Shown: one piece after another, positions 61,231 to 64,000 of the stretch
How positions within the stretch are numbered: the stretch's first letter is position 1
Layout: each line of letters starts with the position of its first letter
Origin: Arachis hypogaea
Taxonomy: Eukaryota; Streptophyta; Magnoliopsida; Fabales; Fabaceae
Direction of reading: 5' to 3'
Length of the DNA: 64,000 bases
Assembly (NCBI RefSeq): GCF_003086295.3
Contig: NC_092045.1
Span: 93,696,693-93,760,692 of the forward strand
Position numbers and translations under genes: made by a program
Notes under the pieces: model-generated
Told to the model about the DNA's origin: nothing
The model's database searches: none
The model's input: only the letters and a program-made list of their open reading frames with translations

Positions 61231-64000
61231 TGTAATACCCGGTCTAACCAAAATTAATTAAATAATAAGTTAAATAGGAGCGAATATGGTTGGAAGATTT
61301 GGCAATTGGAATTTGATGATTTAAATACGATATTTGGATTCAGTTAATTTTTCTGAGTCGGAAGACATAGTTTTCTGCGTAAAAGCACGCAGTGGAATTT
61401 TGACCGGCAGTACCGGCTGAGATCTGTCTGGTACTGCAGCTGAGAAAATTGATTATGAGTAAATAAGATTAAGAAATGAGGAATTATAATTAGGGGAGGT
61501 AGAAATATTTGAAGTGCGATTTAGAGCGCTAATCTTAAAGGTTTTGGTCCAAAATTAGGCCAACGGACAAAAATAAGTGAACCGGGCCTAAGTGGACCCA
61601 AGAGCCAACATAATAAACATTAGTTATGAGCATTCAGCTCATTTTGCCCTAAAGAAGGGGTGTTGAGCGCTGAAATTGGGAAGAGAGAAGAGAAGAGAGA
61701 AAATCTAACTCTCTTTGATCTTCGAACTACCATAACTTGAGCTACGGAGCTCCGATTGACGAGCCGTTTACGGCCACGCGTCGCTCTTCTCATCCTCTAC
61801 GATTCTATCTAAGTTTTGTAGTGAGTATTCCATTCATCTCTGCCCAGTTTTCGAATTTACCCACTGTTACACGTTTTTGGGTAGTTAGTGTTGAAATCTT
61901 GTGATTTTGGATGTTTAGGGATACTCCAACATGGATTCTAAGTGGGTTCTATCCCTACTTCATATGGGCTGAGGTGAGAAGTGTTCAAACCCTTGTAATT
62001 TATCATTTTTATGAGCCTTAGGTTGATGTATGTATGTGAAATTGGTTATGTTAGTGTATTTGGTGATTTTGATGCACAATTGGGAGGTTGGTGTTGCTTG
62101 TGGAGCTTTAGTGAGGCTTGAAGCTAAGGGTTGGTGGAAACTTCCATAGAAGAGGCTTAATTTGTTTGGCTACAAGAGGTATGGTTTAAGTTTCATTTAA
62201 GTACCGTGTGGTGTGATGAGAATTCCTAGGCTAGATGCCCCTAGGATTAAGTTTGGATTGTGTAAATGGTTGGTGCTAATATGCATAGTTGGTATGTAAT
62301 GTGAATTAATGATTGGGTTGAGAATTGTGTGGCCTTGTATGCTTGGTGTATTGAAAATTTGATGTATTGGGTAATGAGTATTAATTTGTGGTTTATGCAT
62401 TTAAATTGTGAAATTGGGCCGGAGGCCGTAAATTTTGGGCCGGAGGCCGGAAAGAGGTAAGGAAGGTAAGTTGATGTGTGCATTGTATGATGACACAAGT
62501 GATTGGATGAATTTCAGATAATGAATATATGAATGATTGGGTTGGTTATTGAATAATGAGGTTTGAGGAGTTGAAGTGTGGAAATTGGTAATTTTGGGTG
62601 AAATTGTATAGATGAGGTATGTTTGATTTTGGTTGAGGTATGTTATGTGGTCATATATGTGATCATGATTATTGATGCCTTGATGGTATGATGATGCATG
62701 AGAGATATGTATGTTGTGATATATGCTTGAGGAATGATTAAGGTTGATTTATAGGTGAAACCACGTGATAGTGAGTATGACATTGATTATGTATAATGAT
62801 GGTTGATTGGAAATAGTATTGTTGGAAATTGGGATGAAGAAGGATGTATGACATGTTGATGTGTTTGTAATTTAGCCATTTGTTTGAAATGGGTAAAAAT
62901 GGTTATATGGTGGTTTTGTGAATCGTGGTAAAGTGTTAATGTATGAGTTGAGGAGGCTTGATGTTGATTTTGGTATATTTTGATTGATTTCAAAAAGGGT
63001 TGAAACTAGCATGTTTTGGTTGATTTTGAAAAGGGTTGAAAATGGCTTGTTTTGAAAAGGGCGCCTTGTGGTTTTGTATGAAAACATGGTTTTTAGGCAT
63101 ACTTTGATGGGATATAACTTGGACTCTGGATCCCCATTTTGTGCCAAACTTGTTTAAAAGTGAAATTAGATCCAGGATGTCCATGCTGTTCAAAGAACGG
63201 GCGAAAAACGATTTAAAATGAGAAAGTTATGTCCGTCAGAAGATTGGGGGTTGAATATGTGAATTCTGCAGCTTTTAACTTAGAGAAATTTTTAGCAGAA
63301 TGACCCTCCACGCGTAGGCGTACTTGGCACGTACGCGTCATTCTTCAAGAAGGCACCATCCACGCGTGTGCGTGGTGTGCGCGTGTGCGTCGATGCGCTG
63401 CATCCAATGCCCAGCCATTTTTCCGAGAGTTGTGCCAGTTTTGTGCCTGGGGCGCAAATGCACCCACGCGTACGCGTGGCTGACGGGTACGCGTCGTCTG
63501 GCTGTGTTTCAATCCGCGTGTCTGTGTGAATGACGCATACACGTCGATGAGCTTTGTGGCTATCCACGCGTGCGCGTGGAGGACGCGTACGCGTGGCCCT
63601 GTTTTAATGCCAAAGTTGATTTTTGAGTTTTAAAAGCCAAATCTCATACTTCTAAGCCTCCGATCTCACCCCTTATGTATTAAATCTTTATGATATGCCT
63701 AGCAATGAGGAAGGAGCTAGGGGATGTGGTAACTTGCGAATGAAGCAAGGGGAAAAGTTGTGATCAATGATGATCAAAGATGATTATATGAGATATGGAG
63801 GATGTGGTGGAAGTACCGTGTATGCCATGAGCCGAATGGCTATATTTATTGATAAATGGCTGGTTCTTGATTGAACCTTGAGCCGGATGGCTGAGTTATT
63901 GCCGGGTTATGGCAAAGCCATTATTGATTATGGCTGAGTATAAATGCATATATAATTAATGAATGAATGTGTTAAATGGATAATAATTGTTGAAATGTGA
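61231..64000 (+). mobile_element. Start of a long LTR (TGTAATACCC type), cut by window end
   Basis: Begins TGTAATACCCGGTC directly inside the B' coding sequence; ACTTC (61226-61230) is the presumed target duplication. It is at least 2770 bp with no ORF of interest. It includes a GGCCGGAGGCC repeat at about 62416-62449 and a CG-palindrome block at 63308-63595. Such long LTRs are common in Tekay-like chromoviruses, but the lineage cannot be set without coding sequence. Confidence 0.65.
63308..63595. repeat. CG-palindrome block inside the right-hand LTR
   Basis: Pairs such as CCACGCGTAGGCGT with CACGTACGCGTC occur near 63310, 63360, 63464, 63512 and 63567, plus a CGAGAGTTGTGCC spacer word near 63423. 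The grammar is that of the 1-325 and 30600-31315 arrays, although this LTR looks unrelated to those elements. Confidence 0.8.

Noticed and set aside
62197..63193. Minus-strand ORFs in the right-hand LTR
   Set aside because: Ile/His/Thr-rich peptides from AT-rich LTR sequence, no domains, wrong strand for the element.

Overview
The window is repeat-dense, AT-rich plant nuclear DNA with no intact host gene. It most resembles a legume, probably Arachis (peanut or a wild relative). That inference rests on the Athila-type Ty3/gypsy families, the GGCGTT(N)AACGCC palindrome arrays, the accessory plant-transposon ORFs and the ULP1-like transposon genes; no search was possible. Nothing prokaryotic, ribosomal or CRISPR-like was seen.

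Layout. 1-2130 is the 3' half of an Athila-like retrotransposon. 2263-12470 is a degraded DNA-transposon composite: two ULP1/C48-protease-like pseudogenes head to head, then a captured piece of an IQD (IQ67-domain) gene. 12564-15245 (-) is a FAR1/Mutator-type transposase pseudogene. 16976-22954 plus 36527-37208 (-) is a gag-protease-only element (A) with a broken accessory ORF. 22955-36521 (+) is a nearly intact, very young 13.57-kb Athila-like element sitting in A's LTR, with 1572-bp LTRs, CCTAA target duplications, PBS, gag-pro-RT-RNaseH, integrase one frameshift away, a palindrome array, a 404-aa accessory ORF and a polypurine tract. 37226-43740 (-) is a second gag-protease element (B), whose left LTR carries a 1.47-kb Mutator-like MITE. 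43741-55764 is a second, longer copy of the ULP/ULP/IQD composite. 55764-56036 ends like a CACTA element. 56530-61230 repeats LTR A, LTR B, the MITE and the start of B's pol. 61231-64000 is the start of a long TGTAATACCC-type LTR that runs off the window.

How it fits together. The order composite - LTR A - LTR B+MITE - B gag/pro occurs twice in the same orientation, and sampled stretches differ by about 5%. This looks like an old tandem segmental duplication, later reshaped by the 13.6-kb insertion, by deletions (two with templated filler) and by the right-hand LTR insertion. The right copy preserves the empty site of the young element.

Most unusual signals. In three element families, arrays of short CG-containing palindromes sit just upstream of a pyrimidine tract and the accessory ORF, and the same CG grammar recurs in LTRs of two families. 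The composite carries two ULP-like genes and a host gene fragment. The MITE combines long inverted arms with an inner direct repeat.
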